64,000 nucleotides of DNA from CAVYWD01 sp963772225 (lineage in GTDB: Bacteria > Myxococcota > Myxococcia > Myxococcales > UBA5297). The notes beneath the pieces were generated by a model. The model was given only the letters and a program-made list of their open reading frames with translations, was not told the origin of the DNA and searched no databases. The stretch is taken from NCBI GenBank assembly GCA_963772225.1, contig CAVYWD010000002.1, positions 1 to 64,000 on the forward strand, written 5' to 3'. How positions within the stretch are numbered: the first letter of the stretch is position 1; each line of letters begins with the position of its first letter. This document shows, piece by piece, positions 37,001 through 44,590 of the stretch. The position numbers and the translations under genes are program-made.

Positions 37001-37652
37001 GCACCTCAACGCCGTGACGGCACCGATGGCGAAGGACTTGGTGCTTATGTACATCGGTGGAAGAATCATCAATATTGCCGCAGAGGAGGTGCTTGCCCTT
37101 CTGGAGAGAGGCGCAATCAGGGTCGCTGAGGCAGGTGCATCCCCTGAACTTGCTGCCCGTGTAGCGCAACGGGAAGCCATGCTGGCTGATGTCCCCCTTC
37201 CCGCTGGCTCGGCGGAGGGTGCGCTAGGGCAAGTTGCAGATGCTGCTGGCAGTGAGGTTGCTAAAGCATCAGCCGGCGGGACAGTGCTGCGGGGACCCGC
37301 CTCACGTCACTGGGCGGCACGTGTTAGCCAAAAGACCGTCGCTAAGTCGGTGAATACGGTAGTAGAGCCGGGCGTTAATGTGGCTGGTGATGTGGCAGCC
37401 ATCAACTCTGGGCAAGCAGCCAGGCAGGGTGGAACGTATATTATCAATGGGCGAACCTATGGTGTTCATGACGGAACTCTCTACCCAATCTCCGGTCCTG
37501 GCTTCCATCAGCTTAGCCGCGCGCAGTTCAAGGCCCTTGGCGTGTATAACTGCTTCGGCGACACAGTTCGTACATCGGGAATTTTGGCTAAAATGGGAAT
37601 TTCAGAGGCTGATATTTCTGCTGCTCGGGCAGTGTTTGAGGTGTTGCGATGA
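33903..37652 (+). CDS. 5'-truncated orphan Rhs protein (Rhs4) with unrecognised C-terminal toxin
   Basis: The open frame begins at 33903, but about the first 43 codons are rhs DNA read out of frame. True Rhs similarity starts at ATLSDGAVVTYTPNAAGQ (about 34032), with possible TTG/GTG starts at 34038-34056. YD repeats follow, collinear with Rhs1 from about residue 2630. The Rhs core ends in RYTDPTGE near 36740. Next is a pre-toxin segment shared with Rhs3 (KSLEKPVSTPG, IQGMEHLN, APMAKDLV) to about 37230. The unique tip has GGTYIINGRTYGVHDGTLYP, then ISGPGFHQLSRAQFKALGVYN. From memory, that motif recurs in other Rhs C-termini, but I cannot name its activity. The tip is visibly less GC-rich than the body. 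The stop overlaps the next ATG. Confidence 0.78.
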   Translation: MRAAGADGGAGVAGDAVAGGPVGDAGDAALDADAPECDGAAHGATLSDGAVVTYTPNAAGQVESRSGPHPDDQWTFKYDHFGRLTEKKLTPAAGSAATPATWTAVYGPNAADAKGNDLGPGQVSQTDPAGYTTVASFNARGKLLKQVADDRGTSRESTNRQTSEYGYDGPFAKSEKVSEGLSVGTTTRTFDDRGRPTRQEEIWTKGSYGHDYVTISPWTGRTVAITQTYSSGPATRTQQSALEVDSQGNTIAKTLGSSGSSMTDRWLYDAVGMLTKESLSGKPERVNTYVEGLLTQSMYGGVESTGYSYYSDRRLQAVSYPSGRVRTGVWNRRGLLDLETYGVGADVQRTRTTYDPGGYASAVIQGFTTADEAARQYVNGPMGETLSVTLPGQVGSFAYGYDGARRLVSLTPPADSPTPAQSFQWDYLGRPAGRQRGASSWVMSWADGEVTETNPESDQQVRQHDSRGRQAHVQFRPGLGAAPYTDLTEIQYALGGDDQPMQVKETRHSGDVGTSFEYDSVGRTWKVTRSSEEVSYAYTPSGQRLSVTSPNGVTSYVYDSMDRVQTVTSSQGPTVSYEWEPGGDMLLSLKGSGLVERRCYDQRGRLRQVVHASGDALCSESLPSGLVSSYEYAYDERGNRTSEMYTDGLMLPAMTTYGYDLADRLTAMVGPGATATFYRVAGDGSRLREKTAVAAGALPNAPYDAVSGFGELVYDYQGPDQQGGLARILDAGSGAVVAGFTSDRVGRVTSETRGGVTRTFSWDAGSRLAQVAFSNGAAAIRYLYDWQGLRRAKTGATGVGYLWAGGELVEEQSAGGAAAVYARGDDGTVVGLGGERALHDGIGGVSGREGASPTLYRTDAWGNLQADAADSSRWSAPPSGGPSLGFGATNWDADAGLYYAQQRWYDARTGRWLSEDPVLGDLRNPSSLGLWAYADGDPLRYTDPTGEAPCRQRKPGESEAACQLRQIKEERGAERQQAHLGAFTPTDPQMQAYNKSLEKPVSTPGNLATFEEKDARQERMGRRRVEAAIQGMEHLNAVTAPMAKDLVLMYIGGRIINIAAEEVLALLERGAIRVAEAGASPELAARVAQREAMLADVPLPAGSAEGALGQVADAAGSEVAKASAGGTVLRGPASRHWAARVSQKTVAKSVNTVVEPGVNVAGDVAAINSGQAARQGGTYIINGRTYGVHDGTLYPISGPGFHQLSRAQFKALGVYNCFGDTVRTSGILAKMGISEADISAARAVFEVLR

Positions 37653-38059
37653 TAGTTGGGGACCTGCTGCTCGAAAAGGAAGTGGATCCTGAGGCGCTTC
37701 GGATGGGACTGGCTTCAGCGTTTGACGTTGATCGTGAACAAGTAATGATCGTTGATTCCATCGAAGATGTGTCCTCGCTAAGTGGTATTGTTGGCCAAGT
37801 GGGTCGCTTGGAGGGGCAGTTCGTGCAGCAGGTGTCTGTCTATGTCGCTGAATCGATGCCCTTGCTCGAACTTGAGCAGGTTGCAACCACGTTAGCTCGG
37901 GAAGTTGGCAGTTCTGTGCTCATTCCTGAGGACTCGCCCGACCCCTACAAAATGACTCTGATTGATAGTATGGGGCGGACGGAGACGGTCCAATTGGATG
38001 TCAAGAAGCTTGATGAGCTAGGAGAGTATGAAGTGGCGAGTCGCGAGAAGCAGTCTTGA
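37649..38059 (+). CDS. Probable immunity protein for Rhs4 toxin, unrecognised family
   Basis: 136 residues. The ATG at 37649 overlaps the rhs4 stop (ATGA). It is acidic, with no signal peptide or membrane segment. A predicted alpha/beta pattern is seen (EALRMGLASAFDVDREQVMIVDSI, then FVQQVSVYVAES, then LEQVATTLAREVGSSVLIPED). Base composition is much lower in GC than the flanking genes, consistent with recent acquisition of the toxin/immunity tip. No family is recognised, and the role is inferred from position and coupling. It is the last gene of the Rhs array. Confidence 0.65.
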   Translation: MIVGDLLLEKEVDPEALRMGLASAFDVDREQVMIVDSIEDVSSLSGIVGQVGRLEGQFVQQVSVYVAESMPLLELEQVATTLAREVGSSVLIPEDSPDPYKMTLIDSMGRTETVQLDVKKLDELGEYEVASREKQS

Positions 38060-38157
38060 TCCGGACCACGGGCGGCTGCTGAGCGTGATTGCAGAAATCG
38101 ATGGCGCGATGACCGGACTTGTTGAGGGACGAGGAGACGCGTCGAGGCTTTTCCCCA

Positions 38158-38200
38158 TTTCCCGTCCCCGCATGCCGTAGGGGATGACAGGAAAGGGAAA
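38158..38200. terminator. Imperfect two-part hairpin between convergent genes
   Basis: TTTCCC (38158-38163) pairs with GGGAAA (38195-38200), and TCCCC with GGGGA inside, around a GCATGCCGTA loop with an asymmetric bulge. It lies in the 264-bp gap between the end of immunity gene 4 and the convergent gene ending at 38324. That is a natural place for a shared terminator. I see nothing else in this gap. Confidence 0.35.
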
Positions 38201-38323
38201 CAGGACCGGACCAGAGAGCTGCGACCGAGGCCTCATGGAGTTGCCGGAGCTCCGCCCCGGCCCCATCGGTCCCCCCGGACGAGAGGACCGTCCGCGGCGC
38301 CCACAACCGACGGCGTCCTCAAG

Positions 38324-38785
38324 TCACGCGGGCGGCCCCATCAATCGCCGCGCGAAATCAATCGCCCGCTCATAGCTCCGCTTGGCGCCCGCCTCATCCC
38401 CGCTGGCCTCGAGCGCCTCGCCCTCCCGAACCATCAGCAGAGCCGTGAAACGATCCTGCACATGCCGCGGCAGCTCCGCCAACCCGCGCCGCGCCGCCGC
38501 CAGGGCCTTCGCCGGCTCATGGGAGGCCAAGTACAGCTCCGCGACGTGCGCAAACAGATCCATCCGCAGCTCTCTCGACGCCTCCCCAGCAGGGAAAGGC
38601 GTCTCGATGACCGCCTCCAGCTCGCGCGCGCCCGCCGCGGGGTCGCTCATCGCCATCTGGTCGGCGAGGTCGTGCGCGGACGCCACCGCCTGCGCGAGGT
38701 CGGCGACCTCGAATCCCGCATCAGGCTCGGCGGCGGCCGACGCCACAGGCATCGCGAGGAGCAGGAGAAGCGCGCAGAGCCTCAC
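38324..38785 (-). CDS. Small secreted TPR-like protein
   Basis: 153 residues from the GTG at 38785, chosen because it gives a clean signal peptide (MRLCALLLLLAMPVASAAAEPDAG) and overlaps the stop of the preceding minus-strand gene by four bases (GTGA). The mature part is helical, with a tetratricopeptide-like stretch: HVAELYLASHEPAKALAAARRGLAEL, then MVREGEALEASGDEAGAKRSYERAIDFARR. It is probably periplasmic and tracks protein partners rather than acting as an enzyme. Function unknown. It is coupled with the small membrane protein upstream, so the two likely act together. Confidence 0.65.
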   Translation of the reverse strand: MRLCALLLLLAMPVASAAAEPDAGFEVADLAQAVASAHDLADQMAMSDPAAGARELEAVIETPFPAGEASRELRMDLFAHVAELYLASHEPAKALAAARRGLAELPRHVQDRFTALLMVREGEALEASGDEAGAKRSYERAIDFARRLMGPPA

Positions 38786-39006
38786 GGCGCCCCCCTCCTC
38801 TCCGCAATCGCGCGCGCACGGGTCGCCGGCGTGCTGTCTTTCGGAAACAGCGCCAGGACGAGCTCGTGAGCCTGGGCGTGCGCCTGCGCCACTGAAAGCT
38901 CCGCGGGCCGGGACCTGCGCGACGCCAGGTGCCAAACCATGGCGCCCCCCGCGGCGATCCCGACGGCGATCGCGACCCCGATGCCCCGCGTCGACGGCCT
39001 TCTCAT
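38782..39006 (-). CDS. Small membrane protein, function unknown
   Basis: 74 residues from the ATG at 39006, placed just before the one hydrophobic helix (RGIGVAIAVGIAAGGAMVWHLA). A soluble helical tail follows, rich in Ala and His (AQAHAQAHELVLALFPKD). The reading frame extends upstream without homology, so the start is a judgement. Its stop overlaps the GTG of the next gene by four bases, suggesting a two-gene operon. No family recognised. Confidence 0.45.
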   Translation of the reverse strand: MRRPSTRGIGVAIAVGIAAGGAMVWHLASRRSRPAELSVAQAHAQAHELVLALFPKDSTPATRARAIAERRGAP

Positions 39007-39061
39007 GCAAACCTCCGGTCCGCCCGAATCCAATTCCGCAGCCACGCCCGAGTGCTCAGAG

Positions 39062-39688
39062 ATGCAAGAGGCCAAGGGCGGTGCGCCCCGGCTGGGCTCC
39101 GCGCTCCCAGGGGATTTCACGGCGGAGAGAGATAACACGCTCCGCATCGGGCAGGGCGCTGGCGTTGCCGCGCCCAGCCAGGCGCTCCATTCATTCACAG
39201 AAATGGTCTTCGGCTATTACGATCGCCTCAGCCCGCCTCAAAAGCTCGTCTACCTCGCGAGCGATCAGGTCCACGCCATCCGCGTGCATGGCGGCCAGGC
39301 GCTGCGTCCCCTCGTCGAGTCCCTGCGCGAGACGCTCCCGGCCGGCGACCTCGACCGCATCCAGCCCATCGCCGCCGCCATTGCCGACGGCCTGACCGAG
39401 CGCCTGAGGGTGCCCCCAGTGGACGTCGAGGTGCTCGCGGTCCGCCCGCGCTTCGAGGAGGCGGAGCTGCACGGCCTCTACACCCGGCGCGACGTCGCGC
39501 GCCCGCTCATCCAGGCCTGGATGCGAACGGCGATGCATCGCCGGCCCGTGGCCTTCCGCACCTTCCTGCGGACCTTGCTCCACGAGCTCTGCCACCATCT
39601 GGACCTCGAGCTCCTCCGGCTGCCGCTCTCGCTCCACACCTTGGGCTTCTACCGCCGGGAGACGAGCCTGTTTCACCAGCTCGTCTGA
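39062..39688 (+). CDS. Hypothetical protein with zincin-like HELCHH motif
   Basis: 209 residues from the ATG at 39062. The open frame extends upstream to 38939, and 39005 and 39204 are other candidate starts. 39062 avoids colliding with the divergent gene start at 39006. The core begins around MVFGYYDRLSPPQKLVYLASDQVH. Near the C-terminus, TLLHELCHHLDLELLRLPLSLHTLGFYRRE contains HExxH followed by Asp and, later, Glu, the pattern of a zinc-dependent hydrolase. There is no signal peptide, so it is probably cytoplasmic. The substrate is unknown. The 3' end overlaps the convergent ABC ATPase gene by 16 bases. Confidence 0.65.
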   Translation: MQEAKGGAPRLGSALPGDFTAERDNTLRIGQGAGVAAPSQALHSFTEMVFGYYDRLSPPQKLVYLASDQVHAIRVHGGQALRPLVESLRETLPAGDLDRIQPIAAAIADGLTERLRVPPVDVEVLAVRPRFEEAELHGLYTRRDVARPLIQAWMRTAMHRRPVAFRTFLRTLLHELCHHLDLELLRLPLSLHTLGFYRRETSLFHQLV

Positions 39689-40446
39689 GGGGAAGCGCCG
39701 GCCTCGACTTCGCTCTCTTCCGCCCCTCCATGAAAGAAGCGGCGCACGGCGAAGTGCCCCTCGCGCGCGGCCAAGAGCTCCGCCGGCGTGCCCTCGAAGG
39801 CGATCTTCCCCTCGTCCAGCAGCGCCACGCGGTCGGCGATGAGCTCCAGCGACGCCAGGTCGTGGGAGACCACCAGCGCAGTCGTCCCTCGGTCTGCCGC
39901 CGCGCGGATGGCCCCGTCCACCTGCCGCGCGGCCGCGGCGTCCAGGCCGGTGGTCGGCTCGTCGTAGAGCACCGCCACAGGCTCCAGCGCCAGCGCCCGC
40001 GCGATGGAGGCGCGCTTGCGCGCCCCGGGCCCCACCTCGGCCGGCGATCGCCCGGCGAGCTCCAAGAGCCCCACCGCCGCGAGCGCCGCGCTCGCGCGCC
40101 TCTGCGCGTCCTGTGCGCTCAAGCTCAACGACCGCCGCAGCGGCACCGCCACGTTCTCCTGCAGGTCGAGCCAGTCGAGCAGCGCCGAGCCCTGCACCAC
40201 GTACGGCACCCGTCGCCGCAGCGCGTGGAGCCTGCGCTCGGGCAGCGCGGTGATGGGCTCCCCGCCCACGAGAACCTCCCCGGCGTCCACCTTCAAGAGC
40301 CCCACGCAGCAGCGCGCGAGGACGCTCTTGCCCGCCCCGCTCTGGCCGACCACGAAGGTGACCCCGCCCCGCGGGACCTCCAGGTCCACGCCGCGCAGCA
40401 CCGCGCGGCCGGAGAGGCTCTTGCGCACGCCGGCGAGCCGGATCAT
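39673..40446 (-). CDS. ABC transporter ATP-binding protein, MlaF-like
   Basis: 257 residues. Walker A GQSGAGKS (34-41), Q-loop region YVVQGSALLDWLDLQENV, Walker B AVLYDEPTTGLDA and H-loop VVSHD are all present. The signature motif is degenerate (VGPGARKRASIARAL in place of LSGGMR). That may lower activity or make the two ATPases of this operon non-equivalent. The gene is last in a five-gene minus-strand operon, one base after the second permease. The system belongs to the MlaFE family, which moves phospholipids between the membranes. A partner MCE (MlaD) protein is not encoded nearby. Confidence 0.85.
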   Translation of the reverse strand: MIRLAGVRKSLSGRAVLRGVDLEVPRGGVTFVVGQSGAGKSVLARCCVGLLKVDAGEVLVGGEPITALPERRLHALRRRVPYVVQGSALLDWLDLQENVAVPLRRSLSLSAQDAQRRASAALAAVGLLELAGRSPAEVGPGARKRASIARALALEPVAVLYDEPTTGLDAAAARQVDGAIRAAADRGTTALVVSHDLASLELIADRVALLDEGKIAFEGTPAELLAAREGHFAVRRFFHGGAEESEVEAGASPQTSW

Positions 40447-40447
40447 C

Positions 40448-41182
40448 TCAGAGCCCCGCCCAGAACAGCGCCCCGCTCACCGCGAGGTCCACCGCGAGCA
40501 CCGCCAGGCACGACCCCACGACGCCCTTCGTCGTCGCTTCGCCCACCGCGCCGGGGCCGCCGGAGGCCGCGAGCCCGTTCGCCGCCGAGACCAGCGGCAC
40601 CGCCAGCCCATAGCCAAAGGCTTTGCCCAGGAAGGCGAGCACATCGCCCCGGTCGACGAGCGAGGCGTCGAGGAAGGCCCTGCCGTCCGCCGCGTAGACG
40701 TACGTCGCGACCAGCGCTCCCGTCAGCGCCGAGACCGCGGTGCCCACCGCGACGAGCGCCGGGAAGGCGACGAGCCCCGCCAGGATCCGCGGGAGCACCA
40801 GGTCCGAATCCGGGTCGCCCGCCGACATCCGCAGCGCGTCGACCTGCTCGGTCACCTGCATCGAGGCGAGCTCGGCCGAGGTGGCGGCCGCCACCCGCAC
40901 CGCGCAGAGCAGGCCGGCGAGCGTCGGCCCGAGCTCGCGGACGAGGAGCTCGAAGTAGGCGGGCCCCACCACCCCCAGGTCGCCCACCACCTTGCGCGCC
41001 TGCGCGGCCCCGTGCACCAGCATCGCCGCGCCGAAGAAGGCCATCCCGCCGGCGACCAAGAGGAGCGATTTCGTGCCCATCTCGTCGATCTGCCGCAGGA
41101 CCTCCCTGTGAGGCATGCCGCGGCGAAGCCCCGCGCGCGCGGCCCGTCCGAAGAGAACCGCCAGCGCGGCCGGGCCCGTCAC
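40448..41182 (-). CDS. MlaE-type ABC permease (second copy)
   Basis: 244 residues from the GTG at 41182, which overlaps the stop of the preceding permease (GTGA). The MlaE core is visible: LLRQIDEMG-like N-terminus, GPAYFELLVRELGPTLAGLLCAVRVAAATSAELASM, and TEQVDALRMSAGDPDSDLVLPR. Several membrane helices follow and the end is hydrophobic (LAVLAVDLAVSGALFWAGL). It forms the membrane part of a lipid-type ABC transporter, presumably with the partner permease or as a homodimer. The open frame upstream of 41182 is a shadow of other genes. Confidence 0.82.
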   Translation of the reverse strand: MTGPAALAVLFGRAARAGLRRGMPHREVLRQIDEMGTKSLLLVAGGMAFFGAAMLVHGAAQARKVVGDLGVVGPAYFELLVRELGPTLAGLLCAVRVAAATSAELASMQVTEQVDALRMSAGDPDSDLVLPRILAGLVAFPALVAVGTAVSALTGALVATYVYAADGRAFLDASLVDRGDVLAFLGKAFGYGLAVPLVSAANGLAASGGPGAVGEATTKGVVGSCLAVLAVDLAVSGALFWAGL

Positions 41183-41955
41183 GCGAGGCCCCTCGTCAAG
41201 GCGAGCGTCAACAGCCAGTCCACGACCATGAGCGCCGCCGAGCTCTCGACCACCGCGAGCGCCGCCGCGCGCCCCACCGCCCGCGCTCCGCCCTGGGCGG
41301 CAAGGCCGCAGCGCGTGGAGACGAGCGAGAGCGTCGCGCCGAAGGCGAGCGTCTTCACCAGCGCCGCCGCGAGGTCCCTCCACCCGAGCAACGCCGCGAA
41401 GGAGCGGAAGAACATCGGCCCGTCCACGCCGATGACGAGCTGTCCGAACGCCGCCGCGCTCACCACGGCGACCAGGTTGCAGACGAGCCCCAGCGCTCCC
41501 ACCGCCAGCGCGCTCGCGGCGACCCTGGGCGCCACGAGCAGGGCGAACGGGTCGACCCCCACGCCGCGCAGCCCCTCGAGCTGCCCGCCCAAGCTCATCG
41601 CCGCGAGCTCGGCGGCGTTGCGCGCGCCGACCCGGCCGGTCATGACCAGCGCGGTGAGGAGCGGGCCGAACTCGCGCAGCACCGCGTAGCCCGCCGCCCA
41701 GCCCAGGATGGACCTCGCCCCGAAGCGCTGCACGTTGACGTTGGCCAGGAGCACCAGGATGCCGCCGGTGAACGTGGCCACCGCCAGGCCCAGAGGGAGC
41801 GAGCCGTAGCCGAAGTGGGCGAGGCTGCGCCAGAGCTCGCGGCGGTCGATCCGGGGCAGGGCGAGCGCCGCCCGGGCGGCGACCAGCGCCAGGGCGCCGA
41901 GCTCGCGGGCGCCCGCCAAAGCCGCCGCTCCCAGCGCCTGGAGGAGCGCCGTCAC
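41179..41955 (-). CDS. MlaE-type ABC permease (first copy)
   Basis: 258 residues from a GTG at 41955 that overlaps the stop of the upstream ATPase gene (GTGA). MlaE features: LREFGPLLTALVMTGRVGARNAAELAAMSLGGQLEGLRGVGVDPFALLVAPRV, plus several hydrophobic helices. It differs clearly from the second permease 40448-41182 (for example RNAAELAAMSLGG against TSAELASMQVTEQ). The pair could therefore be a heterodimer, or two separate permeases each with its own ATPase. Confidence 0.85.
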   Translation of the reverse strand: MTALLQALGAAALAGARELGALALVAARAALALPRIDRRELWRSLAHFGYGSLPLGLAVATFTGGILVLLANVNVQRFGARSILGWAAGYAVLREFGPLLTALVMTGRVGARNAAELAAMSLGGQLEGLRGVGVDPFALLVAPRVAASALAVGALGLVCNLVAVVSAAAFGQLVIGVDGPMFFRSFAALLGWRDLAAALVKTLAFGATLSLVSTRCGLAAQGGARAVGRAAALAVVESSAALMVVDWLLTLALTRGLA

Positions 41956-42650
41956 GCGGTGGCCTCTCCGCCCAGGAGCGCGAGCGCGCGAGGGGACGCT
42001 CGCAGCGCCAAAGGCGGCTCGCGCGCGGCGACGACCCCGGCGCGCAGCACGACCACCTCGCCGCAGATGTCCAGGAGCGGGGCCGCGTCGGCCGAGGCGA
42101 TGATGAGCCCGCCGCGCGGGCCCCAGAGCGAGACGAGCAGCCCCAACACGCGCTCGCAGGTGCCCGGGTCGAGCCCGGCCAAGGGCTCGTCGGCGAACAG
42201 GTAGCGCGGCCGCGCGACGATGGCGCGCGCGATGCCCAGGCGTTTGCGCATGCCGCCCGAGAGCCTCTCCGGCAGCGCCTTCTCGTGCCCCTGGAGCCCC
42301 ACCTGCGCCAGCGCCTCGCGGGCGCGCTCCCGGGCCTCGGCGGCCGGGACGCCGCGGCGGAGCAGAGGCAGCGAGGCGTTCCCCAGCGCATCCATCGAGT
42401 CGAACAGGGCGTCGCTCTGGAAGACCATGCCGAACGGCCCGTTTCCGGAGGCCTTTGAGAGCAGCGCGCCGTCGACCTCCACGCTCCCCGCCGCAGGAGC
42501 TATCAAGCCGCAGAGCGCCTTGAGGAGGGTGGTCTTTCCGCTCTGGGCGCCGCCGGTCACTCCGAGGACCCCGCGCCCGAACGACCCGCTGACGGGCCCC
42601 AGCACCCGCCGGCCGCCGCGCTCGACGCAGAGCTCGCGGGCGTCGATCAC
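41952..42650 (-). CDS. ABC transporter ATP-binding protein, MlaF-like
   Basis: 232 residues from the GTG at 42650, which overlaps the stop of the ubiB-like gene (GTGA). Walker A GGAQSGKT (33-40), signature LSGGMRKRLGIARAI, Walker B YLFADEPLAGLDP. The H-loop region is unusual (LIIASADAAPLLD, where a His is expected after the D-loop). It is a full-length ABC ATPase of the lipid-transport (MlaF) class and partner of the permease gene directly downstream. The frame extends far upstream of 42650, but that part belongs to the frameshifted ubiB-like gene. Confidence 0.82.
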   Translation of the reverse strand: MIDARELCVERGGRRVLGPVSGSFGRGVLGVTGGAQSGKTTLLKALCGLIAPAAGSVEVDGALLSKASGNGPFGMVFQSDALFDSMDALGNASLPLLRRGVPAAEARERAREALAQVGLQGHEKALPERLSGGMRKRLGIARAIVARPRYLFADEPLAGLDPGTCERVLGLLVSLWGPRGGLIIASADAAPLLDICGEVVVLRAGVVAAREPPLALRASPRALALLGGEATA

Positions 42651-44363
42651 CGGCGAGGCTCGTCGGGCCACGGCTTCTTGTGGAGCCAGCGGGAGATGCT
42701 GATCTTCCGCCAGCGACCGCTGCTGAAGGTCCAAGAGACCACCGCGCCGAAGAGGAGTCCGAGCGCCAGGATCGCCAAAAGTCCCACCAGCGGCAGCCCG
42801 TGAACCGCGGGCTCGACCTTCGCGAACGAGAAGAAGATCCCGATGGTCAGCCCGCAGGCGATGAAGCCCAGGAAGCTGACGAGGCCCAGTCCCCTCAGGG
42901 TTCGGTGAATCTGCTCCAGGTCCTCGCTCGCGATGTTGACCTTGAACTTGCCGCTCTCGAGGTCGAGGAGGATCTGCGAGAGCTGCATCGGCACTTCGGT
43001 GGCGAAGGTCTGCAGCCGCAAGAGCACCCGCATGCCCGAGCCGCCCAGGCCCATCGCCTCGTAGCGTCCCAGCAGCAGCTCCTTGGCGTACGGAATCGCC
43101 GCCTCGCCGATGTTGAGGTCCGGGTACAGCCAGCGGATGAGCCCCTCCACCGCCACCGAGGCGCGCGAGAGGATGGCGTACTCCTTGGGGATGCGGATGT
43201 GGTAGCGGACCGCGAGGTCGAGCAGCTCCGGCAGGAGCTGCCGCGCGTCGATCTGGCTCAAAGTGGACTTCGCCAAATAGCGGTCGAGCACGGTCTGGAT
43301 GTCGGCGCGGAAGGCGGCGAGGTTCGAGCGGTGGTCCGGCGTGGCGATGCGATAGAGGAGCCGGGCCACGGTGTCCGCGTCCTTTAGCGAGACCGCCAGC
43401 ACGAGCAGGATGAGGTTCTCCTGCATCTGCTTGCTCACCCGCCCCAGCACGCCCAGGTCGAGCAGGCCCACCCGCTCGCCTTCCATGACCAGGATGTTGC
43501 CGGGGTGGGGGTCGCCGTGGAACAGACCGTCCTCGAAGAGCTGCCGGAACGCGCCGTCGATGATGCGCTTGGCGAGGAGCTTCCCGTCGTGCTTCGCGAG
43601 GTCGATGGAGCGGATCTTCTCGCCCTTCAGGAACTCCATGGTCAGCACGGTGCGGCTGGTCAGCTCCTCGAAGACCTTGGGCACCACCAGCTCCGGCCGA
43701 GCCTGGTTGTTGGCGCCGAACTCTTTTAGGTTCCGGGCCTCGTTGAGGAAGTCGAGCTCCTCGCGGATGGCGAGCTCGAACTCCTCGACCATGCCGGTGG
43801 GCGTGTAGACGCCGGTCTCCTCGACCACCGCCTCCAGCATGCGGGCCGCGTAGTAGAGCAGGTCGACGTCGGCGCGGATCCGCTCGGCGATGCCCGGCCG
43901 CTGTACCTTGACCACCACCTCGGTGCCGTCGAGGAGGCGCGCGCGGTGAACCTGGGCGATGGAGGCCGAAGCCAGCGGCTCGGGATCGATGCTCTGGAAC
44001 AGCTCGCTCGCGGGCCGCCCCAGCGACTGCTCGAATCTGGCGGAGGACGTGCTCCTCGGGCTCCGGCGGCACGGCGTCCTGCAGCAGCGAGAGCTCCTGG
44101 ATGTACTCCACCGGCAGCGCGTCCGGCCGCGAAGAGAGGATCTGCCCCAGCTTGATGAAGGTCGGCCCCAGCTCCGATAGGAGCATCCGGAAGCGCCGCG
44201 CGGTCGTCTCTCGCGGGGTCTCCGCCGGGCTCTCTCGCTTCTCGCGCCGGCCGAGCACCTCCCAGAGTCGGGTGCGCTCGAGCAGCTCGCCGAAGCCGTG
44301 GCGCATGGCCACGAGGGCGATCTCGCGGAGCCGGCTCAGGTCCTTGAACGCCTGGCGGATCAT
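42647..44363 (-). pseudogene. AarF/UbiB-family atypical kinase, one apparent frameshift
   Basis: The 5' part starts at the ATG 44363 (MIRQAFKDLSRLREIA) and carries the KxGQ motif (FIKLGQILSSRPD). Near 44034-44035 one extra base switches the frame: removing one A of the forward 'gaat' restores RQIEQSLGRPASELFQSIDPEPLASASIAQVHRARL. The 3' part, open from 43918, has the nucleotide-binding Lys (VVVKVQRPG), FEDGLFHGDPHPGN and LLDLGVLG, plus C-terminal membrane helices. UbiB-type proteins are ATPases/kinases needed for quinone biosynthesis and membrane lipid handling. Being first in the lipid-transport operon fits the latter. It may be intact in life, since two other core genes nearby show the same kind of single-base insertion. 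Confidence 0.75.
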
Positions 44364-44503
44364 GCGCGGGCCTCGCCCAGCCGTTCACGCAGGGCCTGTC
44401 GAGGGGTCATCCCGTCGCTTTCATTTTCCTCGAGGCCCATCCGCCCAAGATACCTGTGGCGCCAGCCCGGTCAAACTCGATATCCGCCCGCATCGGCGGG
44501 GGT

Positions 44504-44533
44504 TTGCCGGGGGTGAAATTCGCGTGCTAGCAT
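44504..44533 (+). promoter_or_regulatory. Candidate sigma-70-type promoter before the FHA-cyclase gene
   Basis: TTGCCG (44504-44509), an 18-bp spacer and TAGCAT (44528-44533) lie 58 bp before the GTG at 44591. They sit in the 227-bp gap between the divergent ubiB-like and cyclase genes. It is only a sequence match. Confidence 0.35.
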
Positions 44534-44590
44534 TCGCCCACTCATTTCTCGCGCTCCCCTGAAGGCGCTCGTTGGGTCGGCAGAGCGGAA

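Noticed and set aside
3..38059. CRISPR array or integron-like cassette array
   Set aside because: No short regularly spaced repeats; the repeated units are whole genes of several kb, and no integrase or attC-type site pairs are seen.
40448..42391. Long frame covering the second permease and upstream
   Set aside because: Only the part after 41182 (read on the minus strand) is a permease; the rest is a shadow of the other permease and ATPase.
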